A stretch of 64,000 nt of DNA from Pseudomonadota bacterium (GTDB lineage: Bacteria > Desulfobacterota > Desulfobulbia > Desulfobulbales > SURF-16): the NCBI GenBank assembly GCA_018816555.1, contig JAHIVT010000048.1, forward strand, positions 1-64,000, in the 5' to 3' direction. Positions 51,705 to 62,181 of the stretch are shown here, piece after piece. How positions within the stretch are numbered: position 1 is the first letter of the stretch; every line of letters starts with the position of its first letter. Position numbers and translations under genes: made by a program. The notes under the pieces are model-generated. The model searched no databases, was not told the origin of the DNA, and saw only the letters and a program-made list of their open reading frames with translations.

Positions 51705-52928
51705 TCAGCCTGCATCCTCAGAACCGTTCAGTTCAAGAAGATGGCCCATTTTATCTTTTTTACACCGCAGATAACCCAGATTTTCAGGAACAGGATCGGT
51801 CTCGATCTTTACCCGGTCCACGACCTCCAGTCCGTATCCCTCGAGTCCGACAATCTTTTTGGGATTATTAGTCATCAATTTCATTTTTCTGACTCCGATA
51901 TCGCGCAGAATCTGGGCGCCGATGCCGTAGTCACGCAGATCGGCCTTGAAACCAAGCTTGAGATTGGCCTCAACCGTATCAAGGCCGTTATCCTGCAGGG
52001 CATAGGCCTTGATCTTGTTGGCCAGACCGATGCCCCTGCCCTCCTGATGCATATAGAGGATGACACCACACCCCTCCTTGTTCACCATGCGCATGGCCGC
52101 CTGCAGCTGTCCGCCGCAGTCGCAGCGCATGGAACCGAAAACATCTCCGGTCAGGCATTCGGAATGCACCCGCACCAGCACACCCTTGTCTGCACTGATC
52201 TCACCCTTGATCAGAGCCAGGTGTTCATAGTCATCCACATCGTTGGTGTAAACCACGGCCTTGAATTCACCGCCATAGCGGGTGGGCAGTTTGGTTTCCG
52301 CCGCCCGATGGACAAGTTTGTCCATCTTCATTCTGTAGGCGACCAGATCGGCAATGGTGGCGATTTTCAGGCCATGTTCCCTGGCAAAAATCTCCAGATC
52401 AGGCATCCTGGCCATGGTGCCGTCGGCTTTCATGATCTCGCAGATGACACCGGCTGGAGCAAGCCCGGCAAGCCGGGAAATATCGACTGACCCTTCGGTC
52501 TGACCGGTGCGCACCAGCACTCCGCCCCTTCTCGCCCTCAAGGGAAAAACATGGCCCGGGCTGACCAGGTCCTCAGGTTTCACATCAGGAGCGACCGCCG
52601 CCTGAACCGTCCTTGCCCTGTCAGCGGCGGAGATGCCGGTTGTCACCCCTTGACGCGCCTCAATGCTTACGGTAAAAGCGGTTTGATAAGGGGACTGATT
52701 ATTCTGTACCATCATGGGCAATTTCAGTTTATCAAGATGCTCCGGGGTCAGGGTCAGACAAATCAAGCCCCTGCCATGGGTCGCCATGAAGTTGATGGCC
52801 TCCGGGGTTGCCATCTGGGCGGCCATATACAGATCACCTTCATTTTCTCTGTCCTCATCATCTACCAGGATGATCATCTTACCATCCCTGATGTCTTCTA
52901 TTACCTCTTCTATACTGCTTACCGGCAT
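51705..52928 (-). CDS. ribBA: Bifunctional DHBP synthase / GTP cyclohydrolase II
   Basis: A 407-aa two-domain enzyme. RibB domain (about 1-200): [11 protein letters not shown] metal site and [11 protein letters not shown]. RibA domain (about 205-400): zinc Cys in [20 protein letters not shown] and catalytic [14 protein letters not shown]. It supplies both starting compounds of riboflavin. No FMN riboswitch is visible upstream. Confidence 0.95.
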   Translation of the reverse strand: MPVSSIEEVIEDIRDGKMIILVDDEDRENEGDLYMAAQMATPEAINFMATHGRGLICLTLTPEHLDKLKLPMMVQNNQSPYQTAFTVSIEARQGVTTGISAADRARTVQAAVAPDVKPEDLVSPGHVFPLRARRGGVLVRTGQTEGSVDISRLAGLAPAGVICEIMKADGTMARMPDLEIFAREHGLKIATIADLVAYRMKMDKLVHRAAETKLPTRYGGEFKAVVYTNDVDDYEHLALIKGEISADKGVLVRVHSECLTGDVFGSMRCDCGGQLQAAMRMVNKEGCGVILYMHQEGRGIGLANKIKAYALQDNGLDTVEANLKLGFKADLRDYGIGAQILRDIGVRKMKLMTNNPKKIVGLEGYGLEVVDRVKIETDPVPENLGYLRCKKDKMGHLLELNGSEDAG

Positions 52929-53045
52929 ATTTTCACCTGATCCGGTCCGTCCGGATATGAAAGATTAATATAATAAAAGTGTAAATTAAGGGCTACTGTA
53001 AGTATCTTTGCAATTTAATCCAGCTCTGTTGCCAAGAAAATAAGA

Positions 53046-53705
53046 TTATTTTAAAAAACCATGCTCGGCCAGAAAAGCGGGATTGATGCGTGATGTTTGC
53101 GGCCTTTCGCCGTTTTCTTTGACCTGCAGCAGCTTTTCCACATATTTACCGATCAGATCAACCTCAATATTCACCAGGTCCCCCTGTTTCAGCAATCCCA
53201 GGGTAGTGACCTGCAGGGTGTGGGGGATGATGGAAACGGAAAAGATGCGATCATCGCAGCTATTTACCGTAAGACTGATGCCATTGATGGTGATGGAACC
53301 TTTTTCAATAATATAGCGGCCTAATCCTTGCGGCACCGCAAAATGGAAACGAACGAAATCACCTTCAGGCTTTATTTCCTGCACCGGTGTAGTGGCATCC
53401 ACGTGTCCGCTGACCAGATGGCCGCCAAGCCGATCACTTAAGCGCAGTGCCCGTTCCAGATTCAGCTTCATGCCGATGCCGATACTGCCCAGATTGGTGC
53501 AGGACAGGCTTTCCGGAGAGACATCGACCTCAAAACGTCGGCCGGCAATTTTCTTGGCGGTCAGACAGACACCGTTGCAGGCGATGGATTCGCCTTCAGC
53601 GGGCTCAGTGAGATCAAAATCCGCCTCCACCCCGAAAACCATGCCGCCGCCTGACGGCCTTTTTTCGATGAGCTTGCCTTTTCCCTGGATAATTCCTGTA
53701 AACAT
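53046..53705 (-). CDS. ribE: Riboflavin synthase, alpha chain
   Basis: A 219-aa protein made of two lumazine-binding repeats; MFTGIIQGKGKL begins the first and LVSGHVDATT the second, with GVCLT and GISLTVN as the paired substrate motifs. It converts two lumazines to riboflavin plus pyrimidine. It lies between ribBA and ribD on the same strand. Confidence 0.94.
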   Translation of the reverse strand: MFTGIIQGKGKLIEKRPSGGGMVFGVEADFDLTEPAEGESIACNGVCLTAKKIAGRRFEVDVSPESLSCTNLGSIGIGMKLNLERALRLSDRLGGHLVSGHVDATTPVQEIKPEGDFVRFHFAVPQGLGRYIIEKGSITINGISLTVNSCDDRIFSVSIIPHTLQVTTLGLLKQGDLVNIEVDLIGKYVEKLLQVKENGERPQTSRINPAFLAEHGFLK

Positions 53706-53823
53706 TTTTCACTCAAAGATGTTTTGCATTAACTTCAGACAACCTGATCTCGGCAGTTTTTACTTTGATACCCTGATTGCGTTTCGAAAAGAGTGCCTAA
53801 AGTACTTAAAATGCCCTTGTGCC

Positions 53824-54939
53824 CTACGCACTGCTAAACAGGCCGTCGATCAGTACATCATCATCAAAACGTCTGATGCGGCGGGTAACAAATCTTTTGG
53901 CTTCCTGCACTCCGGCCAGGTTGAGACTGTCGATAACCGGCACGGCATCGCCTCCTAAAAAAAGAGGCGCCAGGAAAAGACAGACCTGATCCACCAGCCC
54001 TGCCCGCAGAAATGAGCCATGCACCTGGCTGCCGCCTTCCACCAGCAGGCTGTTTATCTGGGCCGCACCTAAAAACCGCAGCACCTGTAACAGATCAAGA
54101 CAGCCGTCCCGGCCGCTGTCAATGCGGATGATTTTTGCCCCCGCCTTTTCCAGGGCATCCGCCTTGGCTGGATCAGCTTGCTGAGAACAGAAAATCCAGG
54201 TCGGCGCCGTGGACTGCTGCCTGAGCATCTTTGCACCTGGGGCCAGACGGAGCTTACCGTCCAACACAACCCGCAAAGGATCTTTTCCCTTTTTCCCCTT
54301 TAATCTGGTGGTAAGTGACGGATCATCGACCAGGGCCGTACCCGCCCCGATCAGTATCGCGTCAACCCTGTTGCGGATGCGATGCACCTCCGCCCTTGAT
54401 TTTGCGCAGGTAATCCAGCTGCTCTGGCCGTTTGCCGCGGCTATCCGTCCGTCAAGACTGCAACCTGCCTTCATGATAACCCACGGTAACCCGCTGGTTA
54501 TATGCTTGATAAAAGGGTAATTCAACTCCCGGCATTCATCGACCAGCACCTCGGTTCTGACCTCGATACCGTTGCTTTGCAGAAAGGCACAGCCTGAACC
54601 GGCAACCAGCGGATTCGGGTCAATCATGCCGACAACAACCCTCTTGATGCCGGATGCAAGTATGGCTCGGGTACAGGGCGGGGTGCGTCCGGTGTGGTTA
54701 CAGGGCTCAAGAGTGACGTAAATGGTCGCCCCGCGCGCATTCTCCCCCGCCTCTTGCAGGGCGTGAATTTCAGCATGGGGGGTGCCTGCCTTTTTATGAT
54801 ACCCTCTGCCGATCACCCTGCCGTCCTGCACCACCACAGAGCCGACAGCAGGATTGGGGGAGGTCCTGCCCAGACCCTTGCGGGCCTCCCGCAGGGCCAT
54901 TCTCATAAAGACAAGGTCAGGATCCTTCACTCTTTTCAT
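53824..54939 (-). CDS. ribD: Bifunctional riboflavin deaminase/reductase RibD
   Basis: A 371-aa protein. The N-terminal deaminase has zinc ligands in TPHAEIHAL and [12 protein letters not shown]. The C-terminal reductase has [26 protein letters not shown] and [13 protein letters not shown]. It performs two steps after GTP cyclohydrolase II. Its start overlaps the end of nrdR by 23 bases. Confidence 0.95.
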   Translation of the reverse strand: MKRVKDPDLVFMRMALREARKGLGRTSPNPAVGSVVVQDGRVIGRGYHKKAGTPHAEIHALQEAGENARGATIYVTLEPCNHTGRTPPCTRAILASGIKRVVVGMIDPNPLVAGSGCAFLQSNGIEVRTEVLVDECRELNYPFIKHITSGLPWVIMKAGCSLDGRIAAANGQSSWITCAKSRAEVHRIRNRVDAILIGAGTALVDDPSLTTRLKGKKGKDPLRVVLDGKLRLAPGAKMLRQQSTAPTWIFCSQQADPAKADALEKAGAKIIRIDSGRDGCLDLLQVLRFLGAAQINSLLVEGGSQVHGSFLRAGLVDQVCLFLAPLFLGGDAVPVIDSLNLAGVQEAKRFVTRRIRRFDDDVLIDGLFSSA

Positions 54940-55396
54940 CTTCCCGACCGCCGAGCAAACCCTTCAGCTCCTCCATGAATTCATTTAAATCCTTGAATTG
55001 CCGGTAAACCGAGGCAAAGCGGACATAGGCCACCTCGTCGATATTGCGCAGGGCGTCCATTACCCGGGCGCCTACTATGCGGACGGGTATCTCCCTCTCC
55101 CCCATATCCTGCAATTCTCTTTCAAGATTATCCACGAATTCTTCGATCTGGGTCATGCTCACCGGCCTCTTTTCACATGCCTTTTTCAGGCCGGCAACAA
55201 CCTTTGAACGGTCCCATGCTTCACGGCGGTCATCTTTTTTGATGAGCATGGGCATTGTCACCTCCAACCGTTCATAGGTGGTGAAACGTCGACCGCAGGA
55301 ATCGCACAGACGTCGGCGACGGGTTATCGTATAGTCTTTATTGAGGCGGGAATCAACCACCTTGTTTTCAAGATGGCCACAGTAAGGGCATTTCAT
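54917..55396 (-). CDS. nrdR: Transcriptional repressor NrdR
   Basis: A 159-aa regulator of ribonucleotide reductase genes. The N-terminal zinc ribbon is [15 protein letters not shown] and [13 protein letters not shown]. An ATP-cone domain follows ([14 protein letters not shown], then GERE and [14 protein letters not shown]). It binds NrdR boxes in response to ATP/dATP. Its place with dCMP deaminase fits nucleotide supply. Confidence 0.95.
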   Translation of the reverse strand: MKCPYCGHLENKVVDSRLNKDYTITRRRRLCDSCGRRFTTYERLEVTMPMLIKKDDRREAWDRSKVVAGLKKACEKRPVSMTQIEEFVDNLERELQDMGEREIPVRIVGARVMDALRNIDEVAYVRFASVYRQFKDLNEFMEELKGLLGGREDEKSEGS

Positions 55397-55430
55397 TTTT
55401 CAGCCTGCAATAATTCTTAAATGGAACAAA

Positions 55431-55464
55431 GGCCACAAAGAGATCGGGGCGCCTCTCTGTGGCC
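55431..55464. terminator. Hairpin between dCMP deaminase gene and nrdR
   Basis: GGCCACAAAGAG (55431-55442) and CTCTCTGTGGCC (55453-55464) pair with one mismatch around a 10-nt loop. The arms resemble the outer part of the dispersed repeats at 48.3 and 51.6 kb (CCACAGAG/CTCTGTGG) but the inner core is missing. It may be a short relative or a terminator. Confidence 0.5.
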
Positions 55465-55495
55465 AATGCAAGGGGGAATTTATGCTCCGTCTCTT

Positions 55496-55975
55496 TCAGC
55501 CGTTTTCCGGCGAGCTTCCCATCTGGATAAGCGGAATGCCTGCTTCGGCCAGCATCGATGCGGCCAGGGTGTCAGCATAGCCGTCTTTGTAGTATATGGC
55601 CTTGACCCGGGCATTGATCAGCATCTTGCTGCAGATTGAGCAGGGCATATTGGTACAGTAAACCGTGGAATTTTCCACACTGACACCGTGCAGCGCCGCC
55701 TGAATAATGGCATTCTGCTCGGCATGCAGCCCCCTGCACAATTCATGTCGTTCACCGGAAGGGATATTCTGCTGGGTACGCAGACACCCGACTTCAAGGC
55801 AATGGCGAACTTTGGTAGGTGCGCCGTTATAACCGGTGGCAATGATTCGTTTGTCCCGCACCAGGATTGCGCCAACCTTGCGCCGGGTGCAGGTTGAACG
55901 CTGGGCAACAAGTTCCGTAATGGAAAGAAAATATTCAGACCATGACGGGCGTTGGTCGGTATTAATCATCATCAC
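55496..55975 (-). CDS. Deoxycytidylate (dCMP) deaminase
   Basis: A 159-aa zinc deaminase of the ComEB/dCMP type. Zinc ligands are His in [10 protein letters not shown] and Cys in [25 protein letters not shown] and ATGYNGAP are substrate motifs. An additional Cys (CLEVGCLR) is typical of this family. It makes dUMP for thymidylate synthesis, matching its neighbour glyA, which supplies one-carbon units. Its start overlaps the glyA end. Confidence 0.92.
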   Translation of the reverse strand: MMMINTDQRPSWSEYFLSITELVAQRSTCTRRKVGAILVRDKRIIATGYNGAPTKVRHCLEVGCLRTQQNIPSGERHELCRGLHAEQNAIIQAALHGVSVENSTVYCTNMPCSICSKMLINARVKAIYYKDGYADTLAASMLAEAGIPLIQMGSSPENG

Positions 55976-57218
55976 GCACTAAATCAGGATACAAGGGGAA
56001 CTCATCACATAACATCCGTACTTCCAGCCGAATGGCAGCCAGTTCCTCCTTACGGTCGCGGTTGTCAATAGCCCTGTTGATCCAGGCGGCAATTTTTGCC
56101 ATTTCAGGCTCTTTAAAACCTCTTGTCGTCACCGAGGGAGTGCCGATGCGGATGCCGCCCGTGACGAAGCGGCTCTGAGTATCAAAAGGTATGGCATTCT
56201 TATTGACCGTAAGGCCTGAGCCCTCCAGAACCTCCTCGGCAAGTTTGCCGGTGATATTCTTGTTGTTTAAGTCGACCAGTAGCAGATGATTGTCCGTGCC
56301 GCCCGAGAAGAGTTGAAAGCCGTATTTTTGCAGGTTTTCCGCCAGCGCTCTGGCATTTTTCACCACCTGGGCCTGATAGATTTTAAACTCTTCAGTCATG
56401 GCCTCCTTGAAGCTCACCGCTTTGGCCGCAATAACATGGACAAGGGGGCCACCCTGAATGCCCGGGAATATTTTACTGTTCAGTCTCTTATCAAACTCCC
56501 CCTTGGCCAGGATCAATCCCCCCCGGGGACCACGCATGGTCTTATGGGTGGTGGTGGTGACAAAATGGGCATGGGGCACAGGTGAAGGGTGGACGCCGGC
56601 TGCAACCAGACCGGCAATATGGGCCATATCCACCATGAAAAGGGCATCAATCTTATCAGCAATTCTGCGAAATGCCTCAAAGTCAATCAGCCGGGGATAG
56701 GCGCTGGCTCCGGCCACGATCATCTTCGGTTTTTCAGTAAGGGCGATGCGTTCCACCTCTTCCATGTCAATCTGGCCGGTTTCCTTCTTTACCCCATAGG
56801 AGACGAAATCATAGAGCTGCCCCGAGAAATTGACACTGCTGCCGTGGGTAAGATGGCCGCCATGGGCCAGATCCATACCCAGCACCTTATCTCCGGGCTT
56901 GAGGGTGGCAAAGTAGACAGCCATATTGGCCTGACTGCCGGAATGAGGCTGCACATTGGCATATTCGGCCCCGAAGATTTCCTTTGCCCTGGTAATAGCC
57001 AGAGATTCAATCTCGTCGGCATACTCGCACCCGCCATAATATCTCTTGCTCGGGTAGCCTTCGGCGTATTTGTTGGTGAAAATGGATCCCTGGGCCTCAA
57101 GAACTGCCATGCTGACGATATTTTCAGAGGCGATCAGCTCAAGTTGGTTGGTCTGACGCTCAAGTTCATATCTGATGGCTCGGTAAACAGCCGGGTCTGT
57201 TTGTTTTAATGATGACAT
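55962..57218 (-). CDS. glyA: Serine hydroxymethyltransferase
   Basis: A 418-aa PLP enzyme. The PLP Lys is in [15 protein letters not shown] near residue 230; [25 protein letters not shown] and PHSGSQAN are family motifs. It converts serine and THF to glycine and methylene-THF. I start at ATG 57218 (MSSLKQTDP), where family homology begins; the longer frame adds 30 atypical residues. Confidence 0.95.
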   Translation of the reverse strand: MSSLKQTDPAVYRAIRYELERQTNQLELIASENIVSMAVLEAQGSIFTNKYAEGYPSKRYYGGCEYADEIESLAITRAKEIFGAEYANVQPHSGSQANMAVYFATLKPGDKVLGMDLAHGGHLTHGSSVNFSGQLYDFVSYGVKKETGQIDMEEVERIALTEKPKMIVAGASAYPRLIDFEAFRRIADKIDALFMVDMAHIAGLVAAGVHPSPVPHAHFVTTTTHKTMRGPRGGLILAKGEFDKRLNSKIFPGIQGGPLVHVIAAKAVSFKEAMTEEFKIYQAQVVKNARALAENLQKYGFQLFSGGTDNHLLLVDLNNKNITGKLAEEVLEGSGLTVNKNAIPFDTQSRFVTGGIRIGTPSVTTRGFKEPEMAKIAAWINRAIDNRDRKEELAAIRLEVRMLCDEFPLYPDLVRDDD

Positions 57219-57353
57219 ACAATACTCTTTGATTTGGTAGGGGTACAAAAAACTCATGAGAGGTACATCCTGAGTTGCATTGCCTTCCGGATAATTTCGC
57301 TGTCGCACATCGTCAGCATACTGGAGATTAACGACGGCTCTGTTTAATTACAA

Positions 57354-57776
57354 TTAAAACATTTCAATACGGCGCAGATGACGATCCCCGGCAAAGTCGG
57401 TGGCAAGCCAGATGCGGACAATTTCCTCGGCAAGGCCCGGTCCCGTTACCCGGGCCCCGAGACATAACACATTCGCATTATTATGTTCCCGACTCATACG
57501 GGCCGAAAACATCTCGGTGCATAAGGCAGCCCTGATTTTTTTATTGCGGTTGGCAGCCATGGACATGCCGAGTCCGGTGCCGCAGATCAAAATGCCGCGG
57601 TCACAGGTATTGTCCGCCACCAGATCACACACGGCTTTTGCATAGTGTGGGTAATCAACCGAGAGAGTCGAGTCGGTTCCCTGATCATTTACCTCATGTC
57701 CGAGTTGCGAAAGCAGAGGCAGAATGACCTTTTTTAAGGTAATACCGCCGTGATCACATCCGATGGCAATCTTCAC
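57354..57776 (-). CDS. rpiB: Ribose-5-phosphate isomerase B
   Basis: A 140-aa RpiB/LacAB-type isomerase. MKIAIGCDHGG, GTDSTLSVDYPHYA, ILICGTGLGMSMAANR with catalytic Cys, and REHNNANVLCLGAR are diagnostic. It starts with GTG five bases after GAGGAA, right after the fabF stop. Confidence 0.94.
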   Translation of the reverse strand: MKIAIGCDHGGITLKKVILPLLSQLGHEVNDQGTDSTLSVDYPHYAKAVCDLVADNTCDRGILICGTGLGMSMAANRNKKIRAALCTEMFSARMSREHNNANVLCLGARVTGPGLAEEIVRIWLATDFAGDRHLRRIEMF

Positions 57777-57778
57777 AT

Positions 57779-59020
57779 CTATTCCTCAAAGCGTTTCATA
57801 ATGATGACGGCGTTTGTCCCGCCGAATCCGAAGGAATTGGACATTGCCGCCCTGATTTTCATGTTTCGGGCACTGCCCGGCACATAATCAAGATCGCATT
57901 CATCATCAGGATTTTCAAGATTTGCCGTGGGAGGAGCAACCTGATTAAAAATGGACAGCGCCGTAAAAACGGATTCAATACCACCTGCCCCGCCCAGCAT
58001 ATGGCCGGTCATGGATTTGGTGGAACTGATGGCAAGTTTCCAGGCATGATCACCATAAACACTCTTGATTGCCCGGGTCTCGACAACATCGTTCAATGGT
58101 GTTGAGGTGCCATGGGCGTTAATATAGTCAATCTCGTCCACATTCATTTGCGCATCGGCAAGGGCCATTTTCATACAGCGAACTGCGCCATTTCCATCTT
58201 CAGGAGGGGCCGCCATATGGAATCCGTCACCGGAAAGACCGTAACCCGCCATTTCGGCATAGATGCGAGCACCCCTTGCCTTGGCATGCTCCAGTTCCTC
58301 TAAAATAAGAATTCCTGCACCCTCGGCAATGATGAAACCGTCACGGTCACGGTCAAAGGGCCGTGAGGCTTGCTCCGGGAAGTCATTATTTTTGGAAAGG
58401 GCCTTCATTGCGTTGAAACCGCCAACTGCGAGCGGGCAGATAACGGATTCGCTGCCACCTGTTACGGCCACGTCGCAGACGCCGGTGCTCACCAGACGAA
58501 AGGCTTCACCTACGGCATGGGTTCCGGCCGCACATGCCGTGGTTACTGACAAATTTGGTCCCTTGAGCTTTTTCACGATGGAGATCTGACCTGCACCCAT
58601 GTTGGGTATCACCATGGGAATGAAAAATGGGGTGATACGTTTCGGCCCCCGCTCAACACAGATCTGGTGGTACTTCTCAATGGTGGACAGTCCGCCGAGG
58701 CCGCAACCTGTGATGACGCCAATCCGGGCAGCATTTTCCTCAGTCACGGCAACGCCTGAATCGGTGAAAGCCATCTCTGCCGCAGCAACAGCATACTGCA
58801 CAAAGGGATCCAAGTGTTTAGCCGTTTTAGGGTCAATGAAATCTTCGGCAATGAAATCCTTGACCTCTGCAGCAATCTTGACTGCATGGTCAGCGGTATC
58901 AAAGCGAGTTATCAGACCGACTCCGCTCTTGCCGGCACAGATTCCATTCCATGTTTTTTCATTTCCGGTACCAAGCGGAGTGACGAGACCAACACCTGTG
59001 ACTACTACTCTTCTAGCCAT
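57779..59020 (-). CDS. fabF: Beta-ketoacyl-ACP synthase II
   Basis: A 413-aa condensing enzyme. Active-site Cys lies in VTTACAAGTHAV near residue 164, His in NAHGTSTPLND near 303, and the second His in SMTGHMLGGAGG near 340. It elongates acyl-ACP with malonyl-ACP. It forms a block with acpP and fabG. Confidence 0.95.
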   Translation of the reverse strand: MARRVVVTGVGLVTPLGTGNEKTWNGICAGKSGVGLITRFDTADHAVKIAAEVKDFIAEDFIDPKTAKHLDPFVQYAVAAAEMAFTDSGVAVTEENAARIGVITGCGLGGLSTIEKYHQICVERGPKRITPFFIPMVIPNMGAGQISIVKKLKGPNLSVTTACAAGTHAVGEAFRLVSTGVCDVAVTGGSESVICPLAVGGFNAMKALSKNNDFPEQASRPFDRDRDGFIIAEGAGILILEELEHAKARGARIYAEMAGYGLSGDGFHMAAPPEDGNGAVRCMKMALADAQMNVDEIDYINAHGTSTPLNDVVETRAIKSVYGDHAWKLAISSTKSMTGHMLGGAGGIESVFTALSIFNQVAPPTANLENPDDECDLDYVPGSARNMKIRAAMSNSFGFGGTNAVIIMKRFEE

Positions 59021-59111
59021 TCGCTACCTCGAAAGCTTGAGATATTACAAAACCCTGAATCATCGGCGCATATCACCCGATCATGGAGGATGTAAAGCGC
59101 GATAAGGCTGA

Positions 59112-59342
59112 TTATTTCAAGGAGTTAATGTGATCGATCGCATGCTGAACAGTTGTGATTTTTTCAGCTACGTCGTCCGGGATCTCGGTATCAAAAGCCT
59201 CTTCCATTGCCATAATGAGTTCGACAAGATCCAGAGAATCTGCACCGAGATCATCAACGAAAGAGGCTGCGGGAACTACTTTTGCTTTGTCAACACTGAG
59301 TTGCTCAACAATAATATCAATAAGTTTTTCTTCTTTAGACAT
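59112..59342 (-). CDS. acpP: Acyl carrier protein
   Basis: A 76-aa four-helix acidic protein with phosphopantetheine Ser in [15 protein letters not shown] near residue 37. AGGAGAAAATC precedes the ATG. It carries acyl chains for fatty acid synthesis. Confidence 0.96.
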   Translation of the reverse strand: MSKEEKLIDIIVEQLSVDKAKVVPAASFVDDLGADSLDLVELIMAMEEAFDTEIPDDVAEKITTVQHAIDHINSLK

Positions 59343-59419
59343 GATTTTCTCCTTCTTTTTCCTTATAACCCGTCATGATGCCCCTAAGAGCACCAGAGGT
59401 CTGCATACACTTTTTTTTC

Positions 59420-60166
59420 CTAACCCATGAACATTCCGCCGTTAACATGGATAAACTGACCGGTGACATATCGGGCTTCTTCTGAAACCAGATAAGCAAC
59501 GGCAGCAGCCACATCTTCAACAGTCCCTAAAAAATTCATGGGGATTTCAGCTTTGATTTTTTCAGTTACCTCTTCAGACAGCCCCTTGGTCATATCCGTA
59601 TCAATATAACCGGGAGCAATACCATTGACAGTCACCCCACGTGATGCGAGTTCTTTGGCCACTGAACGGGTAAGACCCACCATACCCGCCTTGGCAGCCG
59701 CATAGTTGGCCTGCCCGGCATTTCCAGCAAACCCGATTACTGACGTAATCGAGACAATCCGTCCCCAACGCTGTTTCATCATGGGTCGGCTTACAGCCTT
59801 GATACAATTGAAAGCGCCTTTCAGATTGGTGTCAATAACCTCATCCCATGCCTGTTCCTTCATCATGACAACGAGACCGTCGCGGGTTATTCCCGCATTG
59901 TTGACAAGAATATCAATCCGCCCGAAATCGGCCAGTATCTTTTTAAAAGCCGCCTGCACCTGTTCTGAATCTGCAACGTCGAACTGGTAAGCCGCAGCGT
60001 TACCGCCCGTTTCTATAATCGATGCCACAGTCGCTTCAGCAGCATCGGGCCGGCTTACATAATTGACTACCACAGTTGCACCCATTCTGGCAAGGCGCAA
60101 GCAGATAGCATTGCCTATCCCGCGACTCCCTCCGGTGACCACTGCTATTTTTCCGTCCAATGTCAT
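59420..60166 (-). CDS. fabG: 3-oxoacyl-ACP reductase
   Basis: A 248-aa SDR. VTGGSRGIGNAI is the NADPH loop, LVNNAGITRDGLV follows, and the Ser-Tyr-Lys triad is seen as SITSVIGFAGNAGQANYAAAK. I start at ATG 60166 (MTLDGKIAVV) with GGAT upstream; the longer frame adds ten residues. Confidence 0.94.
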   Translation of the reverse strand: MTLDGKIAVVTGGSRGIGNAICLRLARMGATVVVNYVSRPDAAEATVASIIETGGNAAAYQFDVADSEQVQAAFKKILADFGRIDILVNNAGITRDGLVVMMKEQAWDEVIDTNLKGAFNCIKAVSRPMMKQRWGRIVSITSVIGFAGNAGQANYAAAKAGMVGLTRSVAKELASRGVTVNGIAPGYIDTDMTKGLSEEVTEKIKAEIPMNFLGTVEDVAAAVAYLVSEEARYVTGQFIHVNGGMFMG

Positions 60167-60198
60167 GTCGATCCTATTGGTTCTGTTGGTTATCAAAT

Positions 60199-61392
60199 TT
60201 ATGCTGAACGCGCCTGCTTTATTTTTTCAATTAATTTCGGCAGAATTTCAAAAACATCCCCGACAACGCCGTATGTTGCCACATCAAATATGGGGGCATG
60301 GGGGTCCCGGTTGATGGCGACAATGGTATCGGATGACTGCATACCGACAAGATGCTGGATTGCCCCGGAAATACCACAGGCAATATACACCTTGGGACTG
60401 ACGGTTTTTCCGGTCTGCCCCACCTGATGGGGATAGGGCATCCAGCCACTGTCAACGGCAGCCCTGGAGGCAGCTACAGCCCCGTCAAGCAACTGTGCCA
60501 ATTCGGCAATCAATTGAAATCCTTTTTCACCGTCAAGACCACGACCGCCTGATACAACAATATCAGCCTCGTTGAGATTGACCTGATCTCCTTCCAGAGC
60601 GACAAAGTTGCGCACCTTTACCCGGGAAACAAGCCGCTCAGGGGCGATGGTGCAATGGATAACTTCTCCTTGGCGGGCCGGATCAGGCACATTGGCCTTC
60701 ATCACAAGCGGCCGCACGGTTGCCATCTGAGGCCGGGTTTTAGAACTGGCAATGGTGGCCATGATATTGCCGCCAAAGGCGGGCCTGGTCTGCAGCAGGG
60801 CGCCGTCTTCCTGCTGGATATCAAGTTGGGTGCAGTCAGCAGTGAGACCTGTTTTAAGCGATGTTGCCACCCGGGGAATAAAGGAACGACCGATTGCCGT
60901 TGCACCGGCAAGAATCACTTCGGGTTTATACTGGCGGGCCAGATCTTCAAGTGCGTTGCCGTAGGCCTCATCGGTGAACTGGGCAAGGGTCTGGTCTTCC
61001 ACAACATACACCTTATCCGCGCCATAGGAAACAAGCTGGGCCGGCACATCTCCTGCCTTGTCAGTCAGCAGTACAGCTGACAGCGGCACCTTCTTCAGGT
61101 CTGCCAGTTTACGACCGACACCGAGTAACTCATGGGTGACTGGGGCGATTCTGCCATGACGGTACTCGGCATATACCCAGATGCCGGACCATGTGGACAG
61201 ATCATCTTTCTCCTCGCGATCTATGCCCTCAATTTTCAAGGCACCGACTTCGCAGGAATCAACACAAGCGCCGCACAAGGTACAGTTTTCGTTTACCTCG
61301 GCAATGCCGTCAACCACATGAATTGCATCAAAGGCGCAATTTGCCTCACAGAGTCCGCAGCCAATACAGGCATCAATATCTATCAGCAACAT
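60199..61392 (-). CDS. etfA: Electron transfer flavoprotein alpha subunit with N-terminal ferredoxin domain
   Basis: A 397-aa EtfA. Residues 1-60 form a two-cluster ferredoxin (CIGCGLCEANC and CTLCGACVDSC). The usual EtfA domains follow, with VVSGGRGLDGEKGF and ACGISGAIQHLVGM holding FAD. The same fusion is found in CarE of the Acetobacterium woodii caffeyl-CoA reductase, an electron-bifurcating complex. It partners with EtfB and the acyl-CoA dehydrogenase upstream. Confidence 0.94.
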   Translation of the reverse strand: MLLIDIDACIGCGLCEANCAFDAIHVVDGIAEVNENCTLCGACVDSCEVGALKIEGIDREEKDDLSTWSGIWVYAEYRHGRIAPVTHELLGVGRKLADLKKVPLSAVLLTDKAGDVPAQLVSYGADKVYVVEDQTLAQFTDEAYGNALEDLARQYKPEVILAGATAIGRSFIPRVATSLKTGLTADCTQLDIQQEDGALLQTRPAFGGNIMATIASSKTRPQMATVRPLVMKANVPDPARQGEVIHCTIAPERLVSRVKVRNFVALEGDQVNLNEADIVVSGGRGLDGEKGFQLIAELAQLLDGAVAASRAAVDSGWMPYPHQVGQTGKTVSPKVYIACGISGAIQHLVGMQSSDTIVAINRDPHAPIFDVATYGVVGDVFEILPKLIEKIKQARSA

Positions 61393-61396
61393 AAGA

Positions 61397-62176
61397 CTAA
61401 CACCATTCCATCAATTTTTCAGCCAACTGATCGACCTGTTCCTGTACAGTGCCTTCAATCATGGTCCGGTCACCCTTCAACTGTGGGGCAAAAACTTTGA
61501 CCACCCAGGTGGGGGAACCTTTCAGCCCTAACTGGGCGGTATCGGCATCAATATCAGCGGCAGTGAGGGTGGTTATGGCCAGCTTTTTCGCCTTCATTTT
61601 CCCTTTGAGAGAAGGAAGACGGGGTTCATTGATTTCCTTGACCACGGTAAAGAGTGCCGGCAGGGTGACTTCCACCTCATCATAGCCGTCATCCATCAAT
61701 CTTTCGACAACGAATGCCTTGTCACTCGCCTCAACTATCCTGCGTATACAGGTGACATAGGGGATGTCCATTCTAACGGCCAGGCCGGGCCCGACCTGGG
61801 CGGTATCGCCATCGATCGCCTGCTTGCCGCACAAAATAAGGTCAGCCCCGCCTATTTTTTTGATGGCCTGGGATAATGTATAGGTGGTTGCCAGGGTATC
61901 GGCACCGGCAAATGCCCTGTCGGAGACAAGAACAGCCTCGTCAGCCCCGCAGGAAACGGATTCGCGGAGAATTTCCGCGGCCTGGGGCGGCCCCATGGTC
62001 AGCACGATCACTGTTCCGCCATGTTTCTCCTTGAGGCGCACAGCCTCTTCAAGGGCATGACGGTCATAGGGATTAATGATGGATTGCACCCCTTCCCTGG
62101 ACAAGGTATTGGTCTTGGGGTCCAGACGAACATCCTTGGCATCAGGAACCTGTTTGATACAGACAATAATCTTCAT
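61397..62176 (-). CDS. etfB: Electron transfer flavoprotein beta subunit
   Basis: A 259-aa EtfB. MKIIVCIKQVPDAKDVRL, NPYDRHALEEAVRL, GADEAVLVSDRAFAGADT and QAIDGDTAQVGPGLA are family motifs. With EtfA it carries electrons between acyl-CoA dehydrogenase and ferredoxin, NAD or the quinone pool. Genes are spaced by only 4-5 bp. Confidence 0.94.
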   Translation of the reverse strand: MKIIVCIKQVPDAKDVRLDPKTNTLSREGVQSIINPYDRHALEEAVRLKEKHGGTVIVLTMGPPQAAEILRESVSCGADEAVLVSDRAFAGADTLATTYTLSQAIKKIGGADLILCGKQAIDGDTAQVGPGLAVRMDIPYVTCIRRIVEASDKAFVVERLMDDGYDEVEVTLPALFTVVKEINEPRLPSLKGKMKAKKLAITTLTAADIDADTAQLGLKGSPTWVVKVFAPQLKGDRTMIEGTVQEQVDQLAEKLMEWC

Positions 62177-62181
62177 CAGTC

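Noticed and set aside
50620-55430. FMN riboswitch controlling the riboflavin genes
   Set aside because: No conserved FMN-element blocks are visible in the short gaps before ribD, ribE, ribBA or ribH, and the genes are mostly tightly packed with others.
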